64,000 bases of DNA from Vibrio sinensis (GTDB taxonomy: Bacteria; Pseudomonadota; Gammaproteobacteria; Enterobacterales; Vibrionaceae). Positions 53,291 to 61,605 of the stretch are shown in pieces. The notes below the pieces were generated by a model. That model ran no database searches. It saw only the letters and a program-made list of their open reading frames with translations, and had not been told where the DNA came from. The position numbers were made by a program, and so were the translations under genes. Positions within the stretch are counted from its first letter, which is position 1, and each line of letters opens with the position of its first letter. The stretch lies in assembly GCF_003605645.1 (NCBI RefSeq), contig NZ_QVMU01000001.1:186001-250000 (forward strand). The letters run 5' to 3'.

Positions 53291-54550
53291 CTAGATACCT
53301 TGGTATTTCAATGTTTGTTCAACACGTTGTAAGACTTGTTTGACATCTTCCCCTTTTAAGATTGCTGGAATTTCAGAGGCGATGGCGGTGTCAATTTCTT
53401 GAGTGTACATGCCATAAGGTACTTGCGGAATTTCACTCACCCATTTAGAAAAATCAGAGAAGACAGGTTGGCCACCAAAGAAAGGATCACTCACCGTGTA
53501 TGCATAACCAGTCGATGCGGGTAAATAGGTTGCAAGAGCGCCTCTTTCTACTAAGAGGGTTTGATACATATCTTGGTCAGCAGCGAAGGTTTTTTTCAGA
53601 AAATCGATAGCGAGAGGTTTATCTTTGCTGGTGCTAAGTACATACCAACTAGAGCCACCTTGATTCGAGGCATGAGTGGCATTTTCAATATTAAGTCTTG
53701 GAATTGGTGCCACTTTCCATAAGCCGGCTTGTGCTTCGACACTTTTAATTGAGCCCATAATCCAAACCCCGGAAGTCACTGTAGCGCTTAAGCCAGCGTT
53801 AAAGCTTCCTACAAAGCTAGACCAACCTGAGATTGGACGCGTAATTTCGGCGTCATTAATCACTTTAATGGTTTCTAGAGTTTCAACGAGCGCTTCGTTT
53901 TTTGAGATATTGAGCTTGCCTTGATCGTCAACGAACCATTCCCCTCCTGATTGCATCATAATATGAGGTAGAACCACATCATTCATATCATAGGTGAGCA
54001 TTGCTACGCCGGTTTTTTCTTTGACGACCTTGCCAATTTCAATGAATCGCTCCCAAGTGATATTAACTAAGTCTTCGTGTTTGAAACCTGCTTTTTCTAA
54101 ATAGTCAGTGCGGTAAAATAAGCCAGCGACTCCTGAATCAAAAGGGATGCCGTAAATTTTTTCGTCTTTGGTCATCACCTTAACTTTATACGGTGCAAAT
54201 TCGCTGTAATTAATATGATCTTGTAACGGAAGAAAGGAACCAGGGTAAGCTTCTAAGAATTTTTGTGCGTTGTAGTCTTCGATTAGGACGATATCAGGAA
54301 GAGAGGTTTTGATACCTGAAGCCAGCATGGTATGTAGCTTTTGTTCTATATCTTCACGAGCTGAGTCAATAACTTCGAGTTCAAAGTCTGGTGTTTGTTG
54401 CTGATAACGACTGGCAGCTTCATGCATTGCCGCAACATTAAAATTTGGGTCCCATGCCCATACCGTTAAGTCATCAGCACTTGCTGACGCAGTGATGGCT
54501 GATGCGATGAGGGATAAAGATAAAACCGATAGTTTATTATGAATTTTCAT
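53291..54550 (-). CDS. carbohydrate ABC transporter substrate-binding protein
   Basis: A 419-residue periplasmic binding protein of the family 1 (MalE-like) type, with a signal peptide (about 1-25, ending ITASASA) and then DDLTVWAWDPNFNVAAM. The block LPDIVLIEDYNAQKFLEAYPGSFLPL and the GGSSWYVLSTSKDKPLAIDFLK block are typical. It should bind galacto-oligosaccharides from galactan. It is the first gene of the operon binding protein-MalF-MalG-GH2-ATPase, and is divergent from the LacI-type regulator. Confidence 0.92.
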   Translation of the reverse strand: MKIHNKLSVLSLSLIASAITASASADDLTVWAWDPNFNVAAMHEAASRYQQQTPDFELEVIDSAREDIEQKLHTMLASGIKTSLPDIVLIEDYNAQKFLEAYPGSFLPLQDHINYSEFAPYKVKVMTKDEKIYGIPFDSGVAGLFYRTDYLEKAGFKHEDLVNITWERFIEIGKVVKEKTGVAMLTYDMNDVVLPHIMMQSGGEWFVDDQGKLNISKNEALVETLETIKVINDAEITRPISGWSSFVGSFNAGLSATVTSGVWIMGSIKSVEAQAGLWKVAPIPRLNIENATHASNQGGSSWYVLSTSKDKPLAIDFLKKTFAADQDMYQTLLVERGALATYLPASTGYAYTVSDPFFGGQPVFSDFSKWVSEIPQVPYGMYTQEIDTAIASEIPAILKGEDVKQVLQRVEQTLKYQGI

Positions 54551-54940
54551 TGTATTCGCCTAGTGGTTGTAGGAGTTACAGTTAATGTATTTTGACTAAT
54601 GGATCGTTGCAATTGGCGAAATCATGATAATTATCATCGGAAGTGATCTAGGTCACTTATATTTGATGTTGAGTAAAAGAACTTAGATCTCGGCAAAATT
54701 GTTAGGGAAAGTTTTCCTTAATAATTACTATTGATTAAATGAAATTGGATATCAAAGTGACATATTTTATGTGGTCATTTATGTATTTCGCCTTGGTGAG
54801 ATTTATTTTTATAAGATCGCCGCTAATATAGTTTTTGTTGCCAGTAAATAAATGGGAAAATTCACTAAAAATTTATTTATTTTTTTATTTATATCGTCTA
54901 GTTTATACTCAGATTCGTAGGAAATAATTAGGAAAATAGA
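54551..54940. promoter_or_regulatory. divergent promoter region with GGAAATAATTAGGAA copy D
   Basis: This 390-bp AT-rich gap separates the binding-protein and regulator genes. The exact 15-bp motif is at 54920-54934, where its second half (TTAGGAAAA) also provides the regulator's ribosome-binding site. A related inverted sequence, TTAGGGAAAGTTTTCCTTAA, lies at 54702-54721. No gene is present. Confidence 0.45.
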
Positions 54941-55978
54941 GTGGCAACGATCAAAGATATCGCTTTACTAGCGGGAGTCGCGTCTTCTACAGTGTCTCGT
55001 GTTCTTAATGATGATCCGACGATATCGGTGACGAAAGATAAGCGTGATAAAATACGAGAAACGGCTAAAGAGTTAGGTTACTCAACGCCAACAATGAGGA
55101 AAAAGGTCGCACGTCACGAAGATGATTCTTTTGTTGCTCGAACGCACTTTAAGCTGGTGAATCGTGCGGAGTTAAATATTGTTGTTGTACACTTTTTAAC
55201 TCCAACAGAAGAACTGAACGACCCTTATTTTACGGCGGTAAGAATTGGGATCGAAAAGCGATGTCATCAATTCAATATTGCGCTAAGAAATACGTTTGTT
55301 GCGAATTTGGCATCAAGTGGCGGGTTTATTAAACAAGCTCAAGCCGTGATCTGTGTTGGTCATTTTTCACAACAAGATGTTCAACAGATTTATACTCTCA
55401 ATTCCAATCTGATCTTTGTTGACTCAGAGCCCATGCAACATAGCTGTGATTCGGTTCTATTTGACCGAGAAGATGCTGCCATCGAAATTGTTTCAAATAT
55501 TATTGATAGTGGTGCTGTACGCCCTGCATTTATTGGCAACGATGAAGCTAGGCTATATGTTTTCCGTTCATTAACGCAATCGGCTGGTGTTTATAACGAT
55601 GAGCTTTGCAAAGTTAGTGATGCTTTTTGTATAGAGTCGGGCTATCAGGCCATGACGGAATTGTTGAATCGTAAAGAGATACCAGATGTAGTCTTTGCAG
55701 CGACAGATATTATTGCGATCGGAGTATACCGTGCGATCCAAGAACGAGATATTGATATCCCTAAAACGATTCAAGTGGTCGGCATGAACGATATTCCTGC
55801 AGCCCAGCACCTTAATCCGACTTTGACGACAATGAAACTATTTCCAACAGAGATGGGAGAGTCAGCGGTAGACCTTGCCATTGAGCGTGCAGCGGGACGC
55901 AATTATAAGAAAAAAGTCTTACTTGGATATAAGATGATGTGGCGTGACAGTTTCTGTTTGGAACAAAGTCCACTTTAG
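54941..55978 (+). CDS. LacI family regulator, EbgR-like
   Basis: A 345-residue repressor from a GTG start. The N-terminal helix-turn-helix (about 2-50; MATIKDIALLAGVASSTVSR, VLNDDPTISV) and the periplasmic-binding-protein-like sensor (about 75-340) are typical, and the sequence tracks E. coli EbgR (for example VFAATDIIAIGVYRAIQERDIDIP and VVGMNDIPAAQHL). It probably senses a galactoside and controls the divergent importer operon, and perhaps the LamB-like and GH53 genes. A basic linker with RKKVARHEDD separates the domains and is longer than usual. Confidence 0.9.
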   Translation: MATIKDIALLAGVASSTVSRVLNDDPTISVTKDKRDKIRETAKELGYSTPTMRKKVARHEDDSFVARTHFKLVNRAELNIVVVHFLTPTEELNDPYFTAVRIGIEKRCHQFNIALRNTFVANLASSGGFIKQAQAVICVGHFSQQDVQQIYTLNSNLIFVDSEPMQHSCDSVLFDREDAAIEIVSNIIDSGAVRPAFIGNDEARLYVFRSLTQSAGVYNDELCKVSDAFCIESGYQAMTELLNRKEIPDVVFAATDIIAIGVYRAIQERDIDIPKTIQVVGMNDIPAAQHLNPTLTTMKLFPTEMGESAVDLAIERAAGRNYKKKVLLGYKMMWRDSFCLEQSPL

Positions 55979-56197
55979 TGTGAGCATTTCCGCTTACAGC
56001 TGCGAATTTGGTGTACTATCTTAGGTAAGGTGTTGATTGTCAATATCTTTTCTGCTAGGTGCACTTGCTTGTCTAGGCCAATAGGGAAGCCAACTCGTTT
56101 GATGATTGCCTTCATTTAAATTATTTTCACTTTTTTTGCGTCTTTTCGGTTTGTTGTTCGTCTTCTAGAAGCTAAAGCAATTTTATGAAGTGAATAA

Positions 56198-57817
56198 ATG
56201 AACAATAACGACGTAACATACTCAGAAATTGATATCCAAAATTTCCTCAACAATGACCGCGTGCAAGCTTCTTTGGTTGATATTCGCCGAGGTATTGAAA
56301 GGGAATTGATTCGAACGACAGAACAAAGTTTACTGTCGGGAGTACCGCACCCCAAAGCGTTAGGTTCAGCGTTAACCCACCCTTATATCACCACCGATTT
56401 TGCAGAGTCTCAGTTGGAACTGGTGACAGCAGCAATGACGGACCGAAGTGCGATGTTCAATTCGTTGGCCTCGTTACATTGTTTTGTCGCGCAGCGATTA
56501 CCTTTTGGTGAAATGTTATGGGGAGCCAGCATGCCGCCTATCTTGCCAAACGAAGAGGAAATTGCGATCGCGAATTATGGCACATCTAACGCAGGTCTAT
56601 TGAAAATGCGTTATCGCCAAGGATTGGCGAATCGATACGGTAAACGGATGCAATTGATCTCAGGTATTCACTATAATTTCTCGTTACCTCAATCATTTTG
56701 GCAAGCGCTTCATAGTGAGACTCACAGTGATCTTTCTATTGATGACTTTATTTCAGACCGTTACTTCCATCTGATTCGCAATGTATTACGCCACGGTTGG
56801 ATTATTGCTTATCTTTTTGGTGCCTCACCTGCGGTAGACAAGAGTTACCTGATAGGAAAAGAGCATACTTTAGCATCATTGGATGAAGATTCGTTTTACT
56901 TACCGTGGGCGACATCTTTACGTTTAAGTAATTTAGGTTATACAAGTAGCGAACAATCATTGTATCCGGTGAGCTTTAATAATAAGCAAGCCTACTTATC
57001 GGATTTATTTACGGCATTAACTCGCCCAAGTGAGCGATATACTCATTTTAGCGGTGACCAACAACTCAATGGGTCTGTATTGCAACTTGAAAATGAACTG
57101 TATGGATCGGTACGTCCTAAGATCGTCAGTGATGAGTTACGCCCTTTGTACGCAATGTGTCACCATGGAGTTCAATATGTCGAATTGCGCAGTTTGGATA
57201 ACAATCCATATTTGCCTCTCGGTATCAGCGAAGAACAAAGTCATTTTCTCGATCTGTTTCTAACTTATTGCGCTTTAGCACCAAGCCCAGAACTGACGGA
57301 ACGAGAGCGAACGGTGATTGTACGTCGTCAGGAACTTGTGGCAACACGAGGTCGAGAGCCTCAACTGAAATTACCATCATTACAGAGTAACCTCGAGGTG
57401 GTGGAAGAAGAGTTAACGCAAATGGGACTTGGAATCATTAGCTCGATGAGAACGGTCGCTCTAGTATTTGACGAAAAATTTGCGACGTCTCAGTATCAAG
57501 CAAGTTTAGATCATGAATCAGAGAAGTTTCATAATAGTGAGCTAACGCCATCTGCCATGCTGCTAGCCCAAATGCAGCAAGAAAATTTGTCGCACAGCGC
57601 CTTAATCAAACAGCTATCCAATGAGCATTTGAATCATGTTCATTTAGATCAAAAATCTATTGGAATAACAGAAGACGAAACACTCATTCAATTGGCAACT
57701 GAATCACTGTTTAAGCAAGCGTTAATGGAGTCTCAGCAGGAGATCGATTTTGATGATTTCTTAAAACAAAAAAACGAACTACAGCGTGACTGTAAGCAAC
57801 AAGCAGCAGTGGTGTAA
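56198..57817 (+). CDS. gshA: glutamate-cysteine ligase, GshA (gamma-proteobacterial type)
   Basis: A 539-residue enzyme collinear with E. coli GshA (518): RRGIERELIR, PKALGSALTHPYITTDFAES, YGTSNAGLLKMRYRQGL, GIHYNFSLPQSFW, YLFGASPA, YLPWATSLRLSNLGYTS and VEYRSLD-like VELRSLDNNP are all present. It joins glutamate and cysteine with ATP. It lies 6 bp ahead of an ABC exporter pair and upstream of a eukaryotic-type glutathione synthetase, which is not the usual place for the housekeeping gshA. It may be a second copy; that cannot be tested in this window. The C-terminal region is rich in Q and E and diverges from E. coli. Confidence 0.92.
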   Translation: MNNNDVTYSEIDIQNFLNNDRVQASLVDIRRGIERELIRTTEQSLLSGVPHPKALGSALTHPYITTDFAESQLELVTAAMTDRSAMFNSLASLHCFVAQRLPFGEMLWGASMPPILPNEEEIAIANYGTSNAGLLKMRYRQGLANRYGKRMQLISGIHYNFSLPQSFWQALHSETHSDLSIDDFISDRYFHLIRNVLRHGWIIAYLFGASPAVDKSYLIGKEHTLASLDEDSFYLPWATSLRLSNLGYTSSEQSLYPVSFNNKQAYLSDLFTALTRPSERYTHFSGDQQLNGSVLQLENELYGSVRPKIVSDELRPLYAMCHHGVQYVELRSLDNNPYLPLGISEEQSHFLDLFLTYCALAPSPELTERERTVIVRRQELVATRGREPQLKLPSLQSNLEVVEEELTQMGLGIISSMRTVALVFDEKFATSQYQASLDHESEKFHNSELTPSAMLLAQMQQENLSHSALIKQLSNEHLNHVHLDQKSIGITEDETLIQLATESLFKQALMESQQEIDFDDFLKQKNELQRDCKQQAAVV

Positions 57818-57823
57818 GTCGAC

Positions 57824-59674
57824 ATGAAGATTCTTTGGAAATTGCGTGGCTACATGAAAATGTATGCCCGACAGTACCTAATCGCGTTTGTGGTATTGCA
57901 AGTGGTCGCACTATTGAATTTAGTCCCATCTTGGTTAATCGGGCGAATAGTCGATAATATCAGCTCAGGTCAACTGACTACGACTCAACTGGCTAGCCAT
58001 GTGGGTGGCATCGTGCTTGCAGCGTTTGCTATGTATGCTTTGCGTTATGTTTGGCAAAGTCGTTTATATGGTGCATCTATTGCTATCACTCGTTTGTTGC
58101 GCCGCGAGTTGTACGATAAGTTTTCGCGTTTATCCCCCTCATTTTACACACGCCGCAGCAGTGGTGATTTGATGGCTCATGCCACTAATGACCTAAATGC
58201 CGTCGAAGAAGCGACGGGAATGGGAGTGATGACCTTAGTCGATTCGTTTATTGCTGGATTTACGGTTATCTTCGGCATGATTTTCGTTGTTAACGGCCAG
58301 TTAACCGCTATTGCTTTGCTGCCATTTCCGTTGTTGATTTTGATTACTCATCGTTATGGAACGCAGCTACATAAAGCGTTTGGGCGTGCTCAAGCGAGCT
58401 TTTCTTGTTTGAATGAAGAAGCGCGGGAGTCGGTTGCGGGCATTCGCGCGGTGCGATCTCACGGTATTGCACAGCGTCAAGAGCAGCGTTTTACCACGGC
58501 ATTGGATGAAACGCTACAAGCCAACTTATCGGTGGCGAAAGTAGATGCCGCATTTGCTCCAACTATTCAGCTTATCTACGGGCTTTCATTTGTTATGTCG
58601 CTTACTTTTGGCGCTTATTTGATCAGCAAAGGCAATATTACCGTCGGTCTATTTACAACGTTCACGCTTTATTTAGGCCAGCTACTTGGACCTTTCTTAC
58701 AATTTGGTTGGCAATTCAATGTATTTCAGCGCGGCAGTACTTCATGGCAGCGTTTAGAGACACTCTTCTCTGAAGTAGAAGATGTGATTGAAGGGGCGCA
58801 AACATTGCCAAACGATGCGAAAGCTCGGTTATCTGTTGATATTGATGCGTTTACCTATCAAGGTAGCCAGCATCGTACATTGGAGCAGATTCGATTTGAA
58901 CTTCCTCAAGGTGGATTGGTGGGAATTACTGGCCCGACAGGGGGCGGGAAAAGCACTCTATTACAGCTGATATTACGCCAGTTCCCGTTAATGAAACCGT
59001 CACGTATTGCGATTGATGGGCATGATATCGAGACGCTGACCTTTGATTCGTTACGCAGCAATGTTGCTTGGGTCCCTCAAAAGCCGTTCTTATTTTCTGG
59101 GACGATAGGAGAAAACATTGCTTTGGCAAAACCGGATGCAAGCATCGATGAGATTATTCATGTCGCACAGATGGCGGGAATTAAAGATGAGATAGAAGCG
59201 ATGAAACAGGGTTTTGACACTCCATTACGTGAGGGCGGTAGTAATCTTTCTGGTGGACAGAAACAGAGATTAACGCTTGCACGGGCGCTGCTTTCTGGGG
59301 CCGATATTTTGTTGCTGGATGATCCGTTCAGTGCGTTGGATATGAAAACAGAAGTCTTGGTTCGTCAAAACCTGAAAACGCACTATCGACATAAGACGTT
59401 GCTTTTGGTGACCCAACGACTGACCAACTTGCTTGAGGCAGACCATATTTTGGTGCTTAACCAAGGTCAAATAGAAGAGCAGGGATCACATCATGAATTG
59501 GTGGCAAAACAAGGCTGGTATTCCATGGTTTATCAACGTCAAAGCCAGTTAGGTAAAGAGGAAATTTCTCATCACCTTGGTCTAGTCATCGCTCAACCGT
59601 TGGAAAATCAACCTAAAACTCATCGACAAATACATGAAAAGCCACAGCAAGAAATGGGAGAAGCTCATGTCTAG
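57824..59674 (+). CDS. ABC exporter half-transporter, MdlA-like
   Basis: A 616-residue protein with an N-terminal six-helix exporter domain (about 1-310) and an ATPase domain (about 330-580): Walker A GPTGGGKST, signature LSGGQKQR, Walker B ILLLDDPFSALD. The residue after Walker B is Asp instead of catalytic Glu, as in MdlA, so this is the degenerate partner of a heterodimer. It matches E. coli MdlA throughout (for example LRYVWQSRLYGAS, RSSGDLMAHATNDLNAVE). It starts 6 bp after gshA and overlaps the next gene by 8 bp. Substrate unknown; context suggests a thiol peptide. Confidence 0.9.
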   Translation: MKILWKLRGYMKMYARQYLIAFVVLQVVALLNLVPSWLIGRIVDNISSGQLTTTQLASHVGGIVLAAFAMYALRYVWQSRLYGASIAITRLLRRELYDKFSRLSPSFYTRRSSGDLMAHATNDLNAVEEATGMGVMTLVDSFIAGFTVIFGMIFVVNGQLTAIALLPFPLLILITHRYGTQLHKAFGRAQASFSCLNEEARESVAGIRAVRSHGIAQRQEQRFTTALDETLQANLSVAKVDAAFAPTIQLIYGLSFVMSLTFGAYLISKGNITVGLFTTFTLYLGQLLGPFLQFGWQFNVFQRGSTSWQRLETLFSEVEDVIEGAQTLPNDAKARLSVDIDAFTYQGSQHRTLEQIRFELPQGGLVGITGPTGGGKSTLLQLILRQFPLMKPSRIAIDGHDIETLTFDSLRSNVAWVPQKPFLFSGTIGENIALAKPDASIDEIIHVAQMAGIKDEIEAMKQGFDTPLREGGSNLSGGQKQRLTLARALLSGADILLLDDPFSALDMKTEVLVRQNLKTHYRHKTLLLVTQRLTNLLEADHILVLNQGQIEEQGSHHELVAKQGWYSMVYQRQSQLGKEEISHHLGLVIAQPLENQPKTHRQIHEKPQQEMGEAHV

Positions 59675-61493
59675 CGAACAACACATAGAGATGAAGAGTA
59701 ATCAATCCTTGTTCAAGCGTTTGTTTGCCTATTCTCTGCCTCATAAACGATCGTTTTTATTAGCGTTTATCATGCTGGCCGTTGCGGTTTGTGCTGAAGT
59801 GGCGATCCCATGGCTAGCGAAAATCATCTTAGATGATGTGATTGTGCCGCAAAAATTCGAATGGTTCCATCTTGCGTGGCTGACTGGATTGGTGATGTTG
59901 TTTTACCTTATCTCAGCCGTGTTTACTTATTTTCAGGCAGTGCTGTTTCGGCAAGGGGCTTTGCTGGTCATTAAAGATGTAAGAGAGCAACTTTTTCGCC
60001 ATGTTCTTAGTTTTCCAATTAGCACATTTGACCGTCTGTCAGCTGGGAAATTAGTGTCTTATATTACCAATGATACGGAATCGATGCGTGACCTGTTTGT
60101 ATCGACATTTCCCACGATTGTTCAAGGGGGAATGCGGATCATTGCTATTTTTGTAGCGATAGCATTGCTTGATTGGCGCTTGATGTTGTTGAGCTTAATT
60201 TTGATTCCAGTATTGCTTCTAACTATGCATTTGTATCGCAAAATATCGATGCCGATATTTGATGGGATTCGAGTCCAGATCAGCAATATTAATGGTCAAA
60301 TTAATGAGTCATTGCAAGGTATGGCGCTGATACAAGCATTTCGTCAGCAAAAAGCATTTCAAACAAAATTTGAGCAGGAAAACCAACGCTGGTTTGAGTT
60401 TAGGACGCGCTCGATTGCTATTGATAGCCTGATGTTGATCCCACTAACTCGACTTGTTTCTATTATTACGGCAGGTGGCATAGTGGCTTGGTTTGCGGGA
60501 GCGTCTTTAACCACAGTAGTTGAAGTCGGCACACTGTACGCATTTTTGAATTATATCGAGCGTTTCTTTGACCCATTCCGTCAACTTTCAATGGAACTGC
60601 GCAAACTGCAAGTGGCGACGGTCTCTTCAAAGCGCGTGTTTGAACTACTTGATGACGAGTCGGAGCAAGGGCGTCACTCGAGTGAATGGGTCGACATACC
60701 GGACCAACATGATATTGAATTTGATAATGTGAGTCTGAGTTATGAGCAGGGAACCCCTGTTTTGCAGAACGTGAGTTTCACCGCTAAAGGAGGCCAGTTC
60801 ACCGCGATTGTTGGCCACACAGGGAGTGGTAAAAGTTCGATTATTAATTTGTTGATGCGCTTTTATCAACATCAACAAGGGCAAATATTAGTCGGTGGAA
60901 AGTCTTTAGCAGCGTTACCTGAAGCGCAGTTGCGCGATATGTTTGGTCTGGTTTCTCAAGACCCAACTATTTTTAGTGGTTCTATACTAGAAAATATTGA
61001 CTTGTCCCATCAGGCTCCGAATGAAGCACAAGCGATCATGGCGGCAAAAAAAGTGACGGCTGACGGTTTTATTAAGCGTTTGAGTGGCGAATACCATCAT
61101 AAACCGGGTCATAGCGGAGCCTCTCTTTCTGTTGGAGAAAGACAGTTAATAGCCTTAGCAAGAGCCTTAACCCATGATCCGAAAATCTTTTTGTTGGATG
61201 AAGCAACGGCCAATATAGACAGTGATAGTGAAGATGCGGTGAAGCGAGCGATAGAAAATATTCAAGATGGTCGAACCGTGATTACAGTCGCTCACCGCTT
61301 ATCGACCATTCAAAATGCAGATCAAATCTTGGTGATGAATAAAGGACAGATTGTTCAACGTGGGACTCATGAGGACCTAGTGCGGCAAGTGGGCGATTAT
61401 CAAGATCTCTACCTTGCGCAAAAAAAGCAAGAAGAGCAAGAACATCAAAATAGCACGCTCGGTTTAGTGACCGTACCAGCCGTAGCAGTTTAG
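59667..61493 (+). CDS. ABC exporter half-transporter, MdlB-like
   Basis: A 608-residue partner of the preceding protein. The exporter domain spans about 15-325 and the ATPase about 350-585, with Walker A GHTGSGKSS, signature LSVGERQ (also altered in MdlB) and Walker B IFLLDEATANID with catalytic Glu. I chose ATG 59667 (GGGAGAA site; 8-bp overlap with the previous stop) over the frame opening at 59634. A 112-bp gap with a small hairpin separates it from the glutathione synthetase gene, which is probably still in the same operon. Confidence 0.9.
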   Translation: MSSEQHIEMKSNQSLFKRLFAYSLPHKRSFLLAFIMLAVAVCAEVAIPWLAKIILDDVIVPQKFEWFHLAWLTGLVMLFYLISAVFTYFQAVLFRQGALLVIKDVREQLFRHVLSFPISTFDRLSAGKLVSYITNDTESMRDLFVSTFPTIVQGGMRIIAIFVAIALLDWRLMLLSLILIPVLLLTMHLYRKISMPIFDGIRVQISNINGQINESLQGMALIQAFRQQKAFQTKFEQENQRWFEFRTRSIAIDSLMLIPLTRLVSIITAGGIVAWFAGASLTTVVEVGTLYAFLNYIERFFDPFRQLSMELRKLQVATVSSKRVFELLDDESEQGRHSSEWVDIPDQHDIEFDNVSLSYEQGTPVLQNVSFTAKGGQFTAIVGHTGSGKSSIINLLMRFYQHQQGQILVGGKSLAALPEAQLRDMFGLVSQDPTIFSGSILENIDLSHQAPNEAQAIMAAKKVTADGFIKRLSGEYHHKPGHSGASLSVGERQLIALARALTHDPKIFLLDEATANIDSDSEDAVKRAIENIQDGRTVITVAHRLSTIQNADQILVMNKGQIVQRGTHEDLVRQVGDYQDLYLAQKKQEEQEHQNSTLGLVTVPAVAV

Positions 61494-61605
61494 TAGCTCA
61501 GTTGAGCGGCTATTTAGCTAATGTACTATTTAATCAATGCATTAGTACGCTAGACAGTATTAAGTTAGGCATCATTCAGTGATGCGTTATTAAGAGCAAT
61601 AGATA

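Noticed and set aside
57824..61493. ABC pair as CydDC, the known cysteine/glutathione exporter
   Set aside because: Tempting from the glutathione context, but the sequences and the Asp/Glu and LSVGE differences match MdlA and MdlB better.
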